Source: Thiotrichales bacterium 19S9-11
GTDB taxonomy: Bacteria; Pseudomonadota; Gammaproteobacteria; Francisellales; Francisellaceae
Reading direction: 5' to 3'
Length of the DNA: 64,000 bases
NCBI GenBank assembly: GCA_021713395.1
Contig: JAKJJT010000008.1
Span: forward strand, 24,582-88,581
In this document: piece after piece, positions 55,833 to 64,000 of the stretch
Position numbering within the stretch: position 1 is the stretch's first letter
How the letters are laid out: every line of letters begins with the position of its first letter
Translations under genes and position numbers: made by a program
The notes under the pieces: model-generated
Databases searched by the model: none
What the model saw: the letters and a program-made list of their open reading frames with translations, nothing else
What the model was told of the DNA's origin: nothing

Positions 55833-56650
55833 TTAAATAATCCTAGAGCTTCAGATTGATCAAAACTACGTGTTTTATTACAGAATTCACAAGTTACATC
55901 AAGCGTTTCTTTGTCAGTAAACATTTGATTAACTGCTTCTTTACTACCGATAGATAAAATCGCATTTTTAAATCGGTTCTCTGAGTTTTCACAGCCATAG
56001 GTCAATTTAACTGTCTTTGAAATACTAAACTGATAATCAGCAAATAAGCTTAATAGTGTTTCAGTAAATTGATCCATGTCCGTATCAATTTCATTTAGCT
56101 TACTAATAATTTCAAGCGCTTGTGCATAATCAGCTTCAGCAGATGGTAATTGCTGTATAAATAAGCCAATTAAGCGGTTTTGGCTTGAAAATAGCCATAA
56201 GTTAGTATTCACTTGCTCTGATTGACTAAAGTAGTGTTCAACTGATTTAATCAGATCATTATCAATGACTTCAACAATGCTTTGTTGGTGTAAAGAAATA
56301 TCATCTGGTTGATAAAAGACAGCTAGTTGCCCTTTTGATAAATCAATTGAATCATTATTGTCTGTACTTCTGAGCATGATGCGTACATAGCCAGAAGAGG
56401 TTGCTTGTGCTGTAATTAGGTCATCATTTTTTGAACCTTGATACTGAAGCAATGTGCGACCATTTTTCAGCTGGTTATGACATAAAAAAATACTGGTGAT
56501 TAAAGCGTGGCTTAAGAGTTTTTGTTGTGATTCAGGATAGCTGTGAATACTTAATGCTTTTGTGTATACATTACTTAGATCAATTAAAGCACCACGAATG
56601 GCTAAGTCTTCACAGAGGAAACTTTGGTAAAAATTATTAGTTGAATTCAT
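55829..56650 (-). CDS. hslO: Hsp33 redox-regulated chaperone, variant zinc site
   Basis: Hsp33 is a holdase activated by oxidation of a four-cysteine zinc centre (C-x-C ... C-x2-C). The 273-residue protein follows the family from IRGALIDLSNVYTKAL to the C-terminal domain. The second cysteine pair is C254 and C257 (VTCEFCNKT), but the first site reads YGCENSENRF, with Asn222 where the second Cys of C-x-C is expected. Only three of the four zinc cysteines remain. Redox switching may therefore be altered. It lies downstream of secB on the same strand, 120 bases away. Confidence 0.9.
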   Translation of the reverse strand: MNSTNNFYQSFLCEDLAIRGALIDLSNVYTKALSIHSYPESQQKLLSHALITSIFLCHNQLKNGRTLLQYQGSKNDDLITAQATSSGYVRIMLRSTDNNDSIDLSKGQLAVFYQPDDISLHQQSIVEVIDNDLIKSVEHYFSQSEQVNTNLWLFSSQNRLIGLFIQQLPSAEADYAQALEIISKLNEIDTDMDQFTETLLSLFADYQFSISKTVKLTYGCENSENRFKNAILSIGSKEAVNQMFTDKETLDVTCEFCNKTRSFDQSEALGLFN

Positions 56651-56770
56651 CTTATTTAAATTAATGATTAATTGATTTATTTTCGCACATTATATCAGTA
56701 AATTTTTTAGATGCCATTAAAATGGCTTTAATACAGTTATTTGTTGATAAATTGAGTTTAGATGATTTGA

Positions 56771-57562
56771 TTAGTGTTTGGTTTTCTCATCATCTTTTTT
56801 TTCTGGCTGTTCATTTTGCTCTTGGTTCTGATCTTCTTCTTGAGCTTGTTTTTCTTGGCTTAATTCCTCTTTTGCTTCGCCATTATGCTGGTCATTTTGT
56901 TCTTCATTGCTTTGCTGTTCTTTTTCTTGCTCTAAAGCATTAGCTTGTTCTTGAATCTCTTTTTGAATTTCAGCTGCTTCTTCTTGGCTTATCGTTTGCT
57001 GCTCTTGTTCTTCAAGCTTTGTTTGTTCTTGGTCGTTGGTTTGCTGTTGTTTTGGTTCTTCAGGCTTAGCTTGTTCTTGAGGTTGATCTTGACCATTAAC
57101 CTGTTGTTGTTGCTGTTGCTGTTGCTGTTGCTGTTGTATTTGTTGAACATAAAGGGCATCAAAATTTATTGGACTTAAATGTAGATCAGGAAAGCCTCCA
57201 CGAGTTACTAAATTACGAATTGCTTCTTGAGCATAAGGGTATAGAATGCTAGGGCAGAAGCTTCCTAGTGCATGACCTAGTTGTTGTTCAGAAACACCAT
57301 CAAGTAAGAAAATTCCTGTTTGTTTTACTTCAACTAGAAAAGCTGATTGATTGTTATTTTTAGCAGTAACAGTAACGGTTAATTCAACTTCATAAGTTTT
57401 ATCATCCAACTTGTTAGAATTGGTATTTAAATCCATATTTGTTTCAGGTTGCCAATCAGGTTTGAATGTGTGTGGTGTATTAGGTGCCTCAAATGAAAGG
57501 TCTTTAATAAATACTTTTTGGATCATAAAATTTACATCAGTTACTTGTTCTTGCTCAGCCAT
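56771..57562 (-). CDS. secB: SecB export chaperone with long Q/E-rich tail
   Basis: SecB keeps preproteins unfolded and delivers them to SecA. Residues about 8-140 are a complete SecB domain: VFIKDLSFEAPNTPHTF, YEVELTVTVTAKN, AFLVEVKQTGIF and CPSILYPYAQEAIRNLVTRGGFPDLHLSPINFDALY. E. coli SecB ends near residue 155. Here a further 120 residues of Gln/Glu-rich low complexity follow, beginning with a run of twelve Gln and ending in an acidic/basic tail. The tail has no predicted fold. A promoter-like TTGAAT/CATAAT pair lies upstream. Confidence 0.9.
   Translation of the reverse strand: MAEQEQVTDVNFMIQKVFIKDLSFEAPNTPHTFKPDWQPETNMDLNTNSNKLDDKTYEVELTVTVTAKNNNQSAFLVEVKQTGIFLLDGVSEQQLGHALGSFCPSILYPYAQEAIRNLVTRGGFPDLHLSPINFDALYVQQIQQQQQQQQQQQQVNGQDQPQEQAKPEEPKQQQTNDQEQTKLEEQEQQTISQEEAAEIQKEIQEQANALEQEKEQQSNEEQNDQHNGEAKEELSQEKQAQEEDQNQEQNEQPEKKDDEKTKH
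57101..57136 (-). repeat. Polyglutamine codon run in secB
   Basis: Twelve consecutive Gln codons, mainly alternating CAA and CAG on the coding strand, mark the start of the C-terminal tail of SecB. The unit is in frame, so copy changes would alter tail length only. Confidence 0.9.
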
Positions 57563-57609
57563 GATAAATCTACCTTGTCTTTAAATATGATTCATTTCAA
57601 TAGTTTTCT

Positions 57610-57637
57610 ATTATGCCTGAAAAAATAGATCATTCAA
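57610..57637 (-). promoter_or_regulatory. Possible secB promoter
   Basis: On the minus strand TTGAAT (57637-57632) and CATAAT (57615-57610) are spaced by 16 bases, 48 bases before the secB ATG. Confidence 0.4.
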
Positions 57638-57650
57638 ATAATAGAACAGG

Positions 57651-57678
57651 TTAATCTTAATTTAAAATGATATATAAT
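57651..57678 (+). promoter_or_regulatory. Possible promoter of the DUF523/DUF1722 gene
   Basis: TTAATC (57651-57656) and TATAAT (57673-57678) are spaced by 16 bases, with the -10 box about 31 bases before the ATG. The -35 is weak. Confidence 0.4.
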
Positions 57679-57709
57679 TTAAATAACTAGAAAATAAGAT
57701 AGCTAAGTT

Positions 57710-58660
57710 ATGAGTAACCTTATTCCAATTGCTGTTTCAAGTTGTCTATTAGGCAATAATGTTCGATTTAATGGCGCCAATTCACATAAAAAAATGATTA
57801 CAGAAGAGTTGGCGACATTATTTGATTTTCATCCTATTTGTCCAGAAATGTTTGCTGGTCTTGGTGTACCAAGAAAACCTATTTTTTTAGAAAAAAATAG
57901 TGATGATAAAATAAGAGTTCGTCAACATGAAACAAATAAAGATTTAACTGATAAACTAGTAGTTTCAGCTAAATCATTAATCCAAAAGCTACCAGAAATT
58001 TATGGTTTTATTTTAAAAAAGTCGTCACCTTCTTGTGGCAATGGTACGGTCAAATTATTCACTGAATCACATGATATGATACACAATAAGGCAGATGGCG
58101 TATTTTTAAGTATATTAAAAGAAGCTAAGCCATTAATACCAATAGAAGACGAAGGTCGCCTAAATGATCCAGGATTAAAAGAACATTTTATTAAGCGAGT
58201 ATTGTTAACTTATGAAGTAACAGAACTTGTTAAAAACTGCCAATCAGTTAGTCAATTAATTACATTTCATACACGACATAAAATGATTTTAAGGTTGCAT
58301 CATCCAGTTAACCAAAAAGCATTAGGTCGTTTGGTTGCAAGCGCTGATACTGCTGATTTGAGCCAAGTGTTAAAAGAATACTATAGTCTGTTTTTGTTAT
58401 CTTTTCAGAAGGTTGCTAAAAGAGGCAATCACTTTACGATACTACAACGTATACTAAGAGAAATTAATAGACTAATCACCAAAGCAGAAAAAGAAAATTT
58501 ACAGCAAAAAATTACAGCTTATCGTGATGGTTTATTACCATTATCTGTGCCAGTAGAAATGATTAAACACTATTTGATACGCTATGATATCAATTTTCTA
58601 AAACAACAAAGTTATTTGAATCTTTATCCTGAAAACTTTGGGTTAATGAATCATATTTAA
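57710..58660 (+). CDS. DUF523-DUF1722 (YbbK/YbgA-like) protein
   Basis: The 316-residue protein joins two uncharacterised domains. DUF523 at about 5-150 has IAVSSCLLGNNVRFNGANSH, CPEMFAGLGVPRKPI and LKKSSPSCG, with cysteines that may bind an Fe-S cluster or metal. DUF1722 at about 190-310 has FHTRHKMILRLHHPVNQKALGRLVA. The same fusion exists in many proteobacteria near photolyase-like genes; none is present here. It converges with mutS. Confidence 0.88.
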   Translation: MSNLIPIAVSSCLLGNNVRFNGANSHKKMITEELATLFDFHPICPEMFAGLGVPRKPIFLEKNSDDKIRVRQHETNKDLTDKLVVSAKSLIQKLPEIYGFILKKSSPSCGNGTVKLFTESHDMIHNKADGVFLSILKEAKPLIPIEDEGRLNDPGLKEHFIKRVLLTYEVTELVKNCQSVSQLITFHTRHKMILRLHHPVNQKALGRLVASADTADLSQVLKEYYSLFLLSFQKVAKRGNHFTILQRILREINRLITKAEKENLQQKITAYRDGLLPLSVPVEMIKHYLIRYDINFLKQQSYLNLYPENFGLMNHI

Positions 58661-58671
58661 AATAAACTGAA

Positions 58672-61248
58672 TCACAAAAATTTTTTAAGTTCAAAAACAA
58701 CTTCTAATGCCTGCATTGGCGATAAAGTGTTTGGGTCAATTGAGTTAAGTTTTTCAACTAACATCTGAGCTTCTTTAAAGTTGCTATTTTCTCCATGATC
58801 ATTTAACTTATCATCATCCATAAAAAAGTCTTCTTGCAACAAATTATCATCAGGCTTATTTTGCATCTCAAAACGTTTTAATAACTTTTTCGCATTATTG
58901 ATAACTGAATTAGGAATGCCTGCCAATTTAGCAACGGCAATACCATAACTTTGACTGGTCGCACCTGGCTTTACGGTATGTAAAAAGACGATATCATCTT
59001 TATGTAAAGTTGCAGATAGGTGATAGTTAACAATATTAGAATAATGCTCTGATAGTTGTGTGAGTTCATAATAGTGTGTTGCAAATAAAGTCATTGCATT
59101 AACTTGATGTAGCTTTTCAGCAGTTGCCCAAGCAATGGAAAGTCCATCATAAGTGCTGGTGCCTCTGCCAATCTCATCTAATAGAACTAAGCTATGTTTT
59201 GTTGCATAGTTTAGAATATTCGCAGTTTCTGTCATTTCAACCATAAAAGTAGAGCGTCCAGATGATAGATCATCTGATGCGCCAATACGGGTAAAAATGC
59301 GATCAATAGGGCCTATAATTGTTTGATTGGCTGGCACATAAGAGCCAATATAGGCAAGAATAACAATCAATGCAGTTTGACGCATATAGGTTGATTTTCC
59401 ACCCATATTAGGACCTGTAATAATCATTAAACGTTCATTATTATCCAATGTTAAATTATTAGGCATAAAGGGAGATGTTTGTACATTTTCAATCACAATA
59501 TGACGTGCTTGAGATAGCTTTAAGATTGGTTCTTTTGAAAAACTAGGCTTAGAAAGTTTTAGTGTTACTGCCCGTTCTGCAAAGTTGTTCAAAACATCAA
59601 GTTTGGCAATTGCTTTTGCAGTTGTTTGTAATTTTTGATAGTAACTTGCAATATACTCTAAAAGTTGATGATAAATAGATTTTTCTCTATGTAATGCGCG
59701 TTCTTTACTGCTTAGCACCTTATCTTCAAATGTTTTAAGCTCATCTGTAATGTAACGCTCTGCATTTTTAAGCGTTTGACGTCGAGTATAATGAGTAGGT
59801 GCTTTATCACTTTGAGCTTTTGAAATTTCAATATAAAAACCATGAATGCGATTATAACCAACCGATAAATTAGCAATACCAGTTTTTTGACGCTCTTCTT
59901 GTTCAAATTTTAATAAAAAGTCAGATGCATTTTGGCTAATTTCTCTTAGCTCGTCTAACTCTTGATCAAAACCTGTAGCAATAACACCACCATCTCTAAT
60001 TATTTGAGGTGGCTCAAAAACAATTGCTTTCACTAGTATTTGGGATAATTCAGGATATTGATTAATTTGTTTGAGTATATTGTCAAAGTATGGCGTATTT
60101 TTCTTAGATAATATCTGATAAATCTCAGGCAATATAGTTAATGTTTGACGTAATGAAGTTAAATCTCTTGGTGAAGCATTACCTAAAACACAACGTGTTG
60201 CAATGCGCTCAATATCACTTGTTTGACACAGGAGTTGATTTATTTTCTCATAGAGGCTTTCTTGAGTTAATATATGAATAATTTTATGGCGTTTTTCAAT
60301 TATATTAAGGTCAGTAATTGGTCTTGTTATCCAACGTTTTAATAAACGACTACCAAGTACTGTTGCTGTTTGATCAATGATACTTAGTAATGTATTTTCA
60401 GTAGTTCCCCTTGTATTTTTAATTAACTCTAAGTTAAGTTGGCTATGTGCATCAATCATAATATTTTGATTATGATAATTAACTTTTAAGCCTTGAATAT
60501 GTGGCAGAGATCTTTTTTGAGTTTCTTTTAAATAAGTAATTAAAGCACTTGCAGCTATGATTACGCTTGGTTTATCTTCACAGTCAAATGCCTTTAGTGA
60601 GTCAACTTGAAATTGTTCTTTTAAATTAGTCAAAGCATTTTTGAAGTTAAAGTCCCATTGTGGCCGTTTTTTTATAATGGCATTTAAATTGAGCGCTTGA
60701 TCAATAGATTCATCTTCACAAATGATGATTTCTTTAGGGTCAATCTTTAGAACTTCAGCTTGTAAATAGCTTAAATCATTAGTCTCTAGAACATAGAACT
60801 CTGATGAGGTGATGTCGATATAGGCAAGTCCCATTTTGTTTTTATAGCGAACAATAGCAGCAAGATAGTTATTTTGGTTTGGTAATAATAAGCTATCTTC
60901 AGTCACAGTGCCTGGCGTTACAATACGTACAACTTCACGTTTAACAGGACCTTTAGCAGTTTTTGGGTCTTCAACTTGTTCACAAATGGCAACTGATTGA
61001 CCAGAGTGAATTAGTTTTGATAAATAACTATCAATACTATGATAAGGCACGCCAGCCATGGCTATATCTTCACCGTTAGACTTGCCTCTTTTTGTTAGAG
61101 ATATATCTAAGAGTTTGGCTGCTTTTTTAGCATCATCATAAAAAAGTTCATAAAAATCACCCATACGATATAATAAAAGCATATCAGGATAGTCTTTTTT
61201 TATGGTTAAATATTGTTGCATCATGGGAGTATGATTTTCTAAGTTCAT
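58672..61248 (-). CDS. mutS: DNA mismatch repair protein MutS
   Basis: MutS recognises mispaired bases. The 858-residue length matches E. coli (853). The mismatch-reading Phe-x-Glu motif lies in [13 protein letters not shown] near residue 35. The ATPase shows Walker [38 protein letters not shown] and the [11 protein letters not shown] helix. A C-terminal tail with [12 protein letters not shown] matches the tetramerisation region. MutL is not in the window. The unperturbed motifs suggest active mismatch repair, relevant to the stability of the ProQ-family microsatellite. Confidence 0.97.
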   Translation of the reverse strand: MNLENHTPMMQQYLTIKKDYPDMLLLYRMGDFYELFYDDAKKAAKLLDISLTKRGKSNGEDIAMAGVPYHSIDSYLSKLIHSGQSVAICEQVEDPKTAKGPVKREVVRIVTPGTVTEDSLLLPNQNNYLAAIVRYKNKMGLAYIDITSSEFYVLETNDLSYLQAEVLKIDPKEIIICEDESIDQALNLNAIIKKRPQWDFNFKNALTNLKEQFQVDSLKAFDCEDKPSVIIAASALITYLKETQKRSLPHIQGLKVNYHNQNIMIDAHSQLNLELIKNTRGTTENTLLSIIDQTATVLGSRLLKRWITRPITDLNIIEKRHKIIHILTQESLYEKINQLLCQTSDIERIATRCVLGNASPRDLTSLRQTLTILPEIYQILSKKNTPYFDNILKQINQYPELSQILVKAIVFEPPQIIRDGGVIATGFDQELDELREISQNASDFLLKFEQEERQKTGIANLSVGYNRIHGFYIEISKAQSDKAPTHYTRRQTLKNAERYITDELKTFEDKVLSSKERALHREKSIYHQLLEYIASYYQKLQTTAKAIAKLDVLNNFAERAVTLKLSKPSFSKEPILKLSQARHIVIENVQTSPFMPNNLTLDNNERLMIITGPNMGGKSTYMRQTALIVILAYIGSYVPANQTIIGPIDRIFTRIGASDDLSSGRSTFMVEMTETANILNYATKHSLVLLDEIGRGTSTYDGLSIAWATAEKLHQVNAMTLFATHYYELTQLSEHYSNIVNYHLSATLHKDDIVFLHTVKPGATSQSYGIAVAKLAGIPNSVINNAKKLLKRFEMQNKPDDNLLQEDFFMDDDKLNDHGENSNFKEAQMLVEKLNSIDPNTLSPMQALEVVFELKKFL

Positions 61249-61406
61249 TTAGGGTATGGCTCTCTTAAGTTCCATTTTATTTTATTGTAAAAATTGTGAC
61301 ATAGAATCTTTTTAAATTCATCGTTTATGAAAACATTTTAATTTATTTTTTATTCAATTCCGTTAAAATACGCTATTAAAGTTTAAAAAATGGTCAAATT
61401 AAAGCT

Positions 61407-62687
61407 ATGAATTATCAAGCACAATTAAGACAGCAAAGCTCATTGTTTGGGTGGCTTGTTATCGTTATTTCAAGTATGTTATTTTTCTTTGAATTTGGTC
61501 TTGGTGTTGTCTTTAACTCATTAGCTAGTTATATTTCTGAAAGTTATCAAATTCAGATTACAACAGTTTCAGTGATATCAAGTTTGTACTTTTATACTAA
61601 TATCATTTTTCTAATACCGGCAGGTATATTGGTTGATCGCTACTCTGCAAAGGTTTGTATGATAGCAGCACTTTCTTTGTGTGTTATTAGTGCTTTATCA
61701 ATTGCATACTCAAATAGTTTAGTAGTCTTAATAATTGCACGATTGTTAATAGGGGCAGCGAGTTCATTTTGTCTAATTAGTGTTATAAGAGTTGCAACTA
61801 ACTGGTTTCCATCAGAAAAAATGGGACCTGTCATTGGTGTTGCCATTGCTATCGGTATGCTTGGTGGTTGGTTTGCACAAGCACCTTTAGCATACTTAAT
61901 TGATATATTTGGTTGGCGTGATGCAGTAAAAATTGTTGCATTGATTGGTATTTTTATTATTTTACTAATTTTAGTCATCGTATCAAATACACCTAAAAAC
62001 TTAAAAGGCTTACGCCAGCAGCAGCAAGAACAAGTAAAACAATATTCGTTGATTAAAATGCTAGGATTAGCATTAAAAAAATCTCAAAACTGGTATGCAG
62101 GATTATATGTTGGTTTTATCAATGTAGGCACCTGGATGCTAGGAGGTATGTGGGCAAATGCTTATTTAGGTAGTGTTTATGGCATTTCTGAGATTCATAG
62201 TGCTTATATTGCAGGGTTTATGTTTTTTGGTATGGTTATTGGTTATCCAATATGGGGTTTAATTACACAATATTTTAGACGACGCAAGATGCCGATGGTA
62301 ACAGGTGCAATTCTTTCATTATTAGTTGTGTTGTTAATTATGAATGCAACACCGAGTTTATTATATTTATCCATTTTATTTTTTGCTTTAGGTTTTGTTA
62401 CAAGTAGCCAAATGATTGCCTATGCATATGTGGGTGAAATGAACACAATGTTGGTAACCTCAAGTGCAACCAGTGTTATTTCTATGATGTCATTACTATG
62501 GGGTGGTGTTATTGGCATGCCATTATTTGGTTTTTTAATGCATTTATATGCCAGTTCAACTGGAGAAGCTTTACAATCAACAGGTGCTTATCAACTGGCT
62601 ATTTGGATTATACCCATCGCCTTTATCTTAAGTTTTCTGTTTGCAATATTAACGAAAGAAACCTATTGTGTAAGACAAGTAGAATAA
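61407..62687 (+). CDS. MFS transporter
   Basis: The 426-residue protein has about twelve hydrophobic helices. The major-facilitator motif in loop 2-3 appears as GILVDRYSAKVC, and a second MFS region includes NWFPSEKMGPVIGVAIAIG. A charged central loop (NLKGLRQQQQEQVKQ) divides the two halves. Intracellular pathogens related to Francisella carry many MFS amino-acid or siderophore transporters of this type; the substrate here is unknown. It precedes accA by 44 bases. Confidence 0.9.
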   Translation: MNYQAQLRQQSSLFGWLVIVISSMLFFFEFGLGVVFNSLASYISESYQIQITTVSVISSLYFYTNIIFLIPAGILVDRYSAKVCMIAALSLCVISALSIAYSNSLVVLIIARLLIGAASSFCLISVIRVATNWFPSEKMGPVIGVAIAIGMLGGWFAQAPLAYLIDIFGWRDAVKIVALIGIFIILLILVIVSNTPKNLKGLRQQQQEQVKQYSLIKMLGLALKKSQNWYAGLYVGFINVGTWMLGGMWANAYLGSVYGISEIHSAYIAGFMFFGMVIGYPIWGLITQYFRRRKMPMVTGAILSLLVVLLIMNATPSLLYLSILFFALGFVTSSQMIAYAYVGEMNTMLVTSSATSVISMMSLLWGGVIGMPLFGFLMHLYASSTGEALQSTGAYQLAIWIIPIAFILSFLFAILTKETYCVRQVE

Positions 62688-62731
62688 TTGTAAAATAACA
62701 AAAGTTTTAGCAAGTATAATTAGGAGTTTAA

Positions 62732-63691
62732 ATGCAATTTTTAGAGTTTGAGCAACCAATTGCAGATTTAGAAGCAAAAATAGAAGCCTTAAAACAAGTC
62801 AATCAAAAAGATGAAAAGCTTGAACTATCAGATGAAGTTGAGCGTTTAGAAAAAAAGTTATCATCATTAGTGAAAGATGTATTTTCAAATTTGACTGATT
62901 GGCAAATTATTCAATTAGCTCGGCATCCAGATCGACCTTATGCTTTGGACTATATTCGTAATGTATTTAATGATTTTGAAGAGCTACATGGTGATCGTAA
63001 CTTTGGTGATGATCATGCGATTGTTGGTGGGCTTGCAACATTGAGTAATCGACCAGTAATGGTAATAGGCCAACAAAAGGGACGTACAACCAAAGAAAAG
63101 ATTAAACGTAATTTTGGTATGCCTCATCCAGAAGGTTATCGTAAGGCACTACGTTTAATGAAACTGGCTGAGCGTTTTTCAATTCCAGTAATTACATTAA
63201 TTGACACACCAGGGGCATATCCAGGTGTTAATGCAGAAGCTCGTGGCCAAAGTGAAGCAATTGCAAGAAACTTAAAAGAGATGTCTGTTCTAAAAGTGCC
63301 TGTTATTTGTGTTGTTATTGGTGAAGGCTGTTCAGGTGGTGCATTAGGCATTGGGGTAGGTGATCGCTTTTTAATGCTAAACTATAGCTATTTTGCAACT
63401 ATTTCTCCAGAAGGCTGTGCTTCTATTTTATGGAAAAGTGCTGATAAAGCTTCTCATGCAGCAGAAATTATGGGAATTACAGCACCGAAATTAAGAAAGC
63501 TTAAACTCATTGATGAGATTATTCCAGAACCTTTAGGTGGTGCTCATAAAGACATTCCTCAAATGTCTAGTATTCTTCAACAGTCATTAATTCAAGAATT
63601 AGAAAAACTAGAAAAAGTTGATATTAATGATTTACTTTCAAACCGCTATGATAAGATTATGGCATTTGGTGAGTATTTAGAGAAAAAATAA
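62732..63691 (+). CDS. accA: Acetyl-CoA carboxylase carboxyltransferase alpha subunit
   Basis: This subunit transfers CO2 from carboxybiotin to acetyl-CoA, the first step of fatty-acid synthesis. The 319-residue length equals E. coli AccA. It begins [18 protein letters not shown] and includes [66 protein letters not shown] and [15 protein letters not shown]. The partner accD is not in the window. AGGAG precedes the ATG. Confidence 0.97.
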   Translation: MQFLEFEQPIADLEAKIEALKQVNQKDEKLELSDEVERLEKKLSSLVKDVFSNLTDWQIIQLARHPDRPYALDYIRNVFNDFEELHGDRNFGDDHAIVGGLATLSNRPVMVIGQQKGRTTKEKIKRNFGMPHPEGYRKALRLMKLAERFSIPVITLIDTPGAYPGVNAEARGQSEAIARNLKEMSVLKVPVICVVIGEGCSGGALGIGVGDRFLMLNYSYFATISPEGCASILWKSADKASHAAEIMGITAPKLRKLKLIDEIIPEPLGGAHKDIPQMSSILQQSLIQELEKLEKVDINDLLSNRYDKIMAFGEYLEKK

Positions 63692-63861
63692 CCAAGTTTA
63701 ACTCATTGTTTTCATATGTAATTAAATTTGGAATAATCAACCTATTGTTTTGTTATGGGGATAGAAAAAATTAGATTTTAAACGGATTATTGAAATAAAT
63801 AAGTATATTATTGACCTTTGAGTGTCTTTAAATGAATAATTTTATCAAGTTGATGCTCCCT

Positions 63862-63877
63862 TGATTTAGTGGACACC
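63862..63877. repeat. Probable left terminal inverted repeat of an insertion sequence
   Basis: TGATTTAGTGGACACC lies 40 bases before the transposase OrfA start and begins with TG, as IS3-family ends do. The right end and any target duplication are outside the window, so the boundary is a guess. Confidence 0.45.
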
Positions 63878-63916
63878 TTATTTATGAGTTATACTACCCA
63901 AAAATAAGGAATGATA

Positions 63917-64000
63917 ATGCCAAGAAAACTATATACACAAGATTTCAAACGACATGCAGTTTCATTGTTAGAAGACAGTGGTAAAAGCGTGCCTAAATTA
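63917..64000 (+). CDS. IS3-family transposase OrfA (3' partial)
   Basis: The visible 28 residues (MPRKLYTQDFKRHAVSLLED onward) match the start of an IS3-type helix-turn-helix OrfA (transposase_8 pattern: YTxEFKxxAVxLLxxxGxSxxxL). The ATG at 63917 is preceded by AAGGA at six bases; an in-frame ATG two codons upstream is possible. The catalytic OrfB, if present, lies beyond the window. Confidence 0.8.
   Translation, partial: MPRKLYTQDFKRHAVSLLEDSGKSVPKL

Larger units (their letters stand above)
63862..64000 (+). mobile_element. IS3-family-like insertion sequence (3' partial, cut by window edge)
   Basis: A putative terminal repeat is followed by the start of a transposase OrfA. Only the first 140 bases are visible. 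The upstream gap after accA (170 bases) holds nothing else recognisable. Confidence 0.6.

Noticed and set aside
56713..56726. GCCATT-AA-AATGGC hairpin between secB and hslO as a terminator
   Set aside because: The stem is only six pairs, mostly AT-flanked, and no T-run follows on the minus strand.
56722..57178. Leucine/phenylalanine-rich frames on the plus strand opposite secB
   Set aside because: They are the antisense reading of the Gln/Glu-rich tail, which always gives Leu/Phe-rich frames; SecB is the real gene.

Overview
The window is AT-rich chromosomal DNA from a gammaproteobacterium. Several features suggest a Francisella-like lineage (Francisellaceae/Fastidiosibacteraceae type). These are the pan operon with a non-canonical PanG-type ketopantoate reductase gene, a hemD-hemX-hemY cluster, a SecB with a very long tail, and the overall codon and protein style. 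The lineage is an inference from gene content. No rRNA, tRNA or CRISPR was recognised, and no stretch longer than 300 bases lacks a gene.

Layout. 1-4651: threonine operon, thrA (5' end cut by the window), thrB, thrC. 4648-8061 (-): a 1137-aa secreted lipoprotein with Ig-like modules and a beta-propeller. 8345-11900: sufE, hemD, hemX, hemY, tightly packed. 12075-13496: an ABC-F ATPase with its own promoter and a structured leader carrying a 5-codon uORF. 13524-14144 (-): nitroreductase. 14329-21760: gltX, cysS, prmB, aroC, dedA, pilZ, gnd. 21810-23809: a coupled pair resembling TrpE and TrpG in which nearly all catalytic residues are lost. 23947-26420: proQ-family gene with a 13-copy hexamer repeat, then prfC. 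26431-31590 (-): kdsD-like isomerase and an RND efflux pump with its fusion protein.

31659-39608 (-): small outer-membrane barrel, a 734-aa unknown membrane protein, a retropepsin-like protease, dacA, alpha/beta hydrolase, EamA exporter, SPOR lipoprotein and TSUP permease. 39760-40284: ppa. 40295-44611 (-): MAPEG protein, a four-gene Mla/MCE lipid transport operon and a YciI protein. 44773-45407: vapBC toxin-antitoxin with a clear operator. 45411-48133 (-): panD, panC, panB, panG. 48214-50401: YheT-type hydrolase and an unknown cupin-like protein. 50547-54904: tyrS, thrS, infC (AUU start), rpmI, rplT, closed by a strong terminator. 55032-55832: unknown helical protein. 55829-57562 (-): hslO (Hsp33 with one zinc cysteine missing) and secB (Q/E-rich tail). 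57710-63691: YbbK-like protein, mutS (-), MFS transporter and accA. The right edge enters an IS3-family-like insertion sequence.

Most of the window is housekeeping. The most unusual items are the paired TrpE/TrpG pseudoenzymes, the ABC-F leader with a uORF and alternative hairpins, the altered HIGH motif in GltX, the Hsp33 zinc-site change, the low-complexity tails on ProQ and SecB, and four unrecognised or barely recognised proteins.
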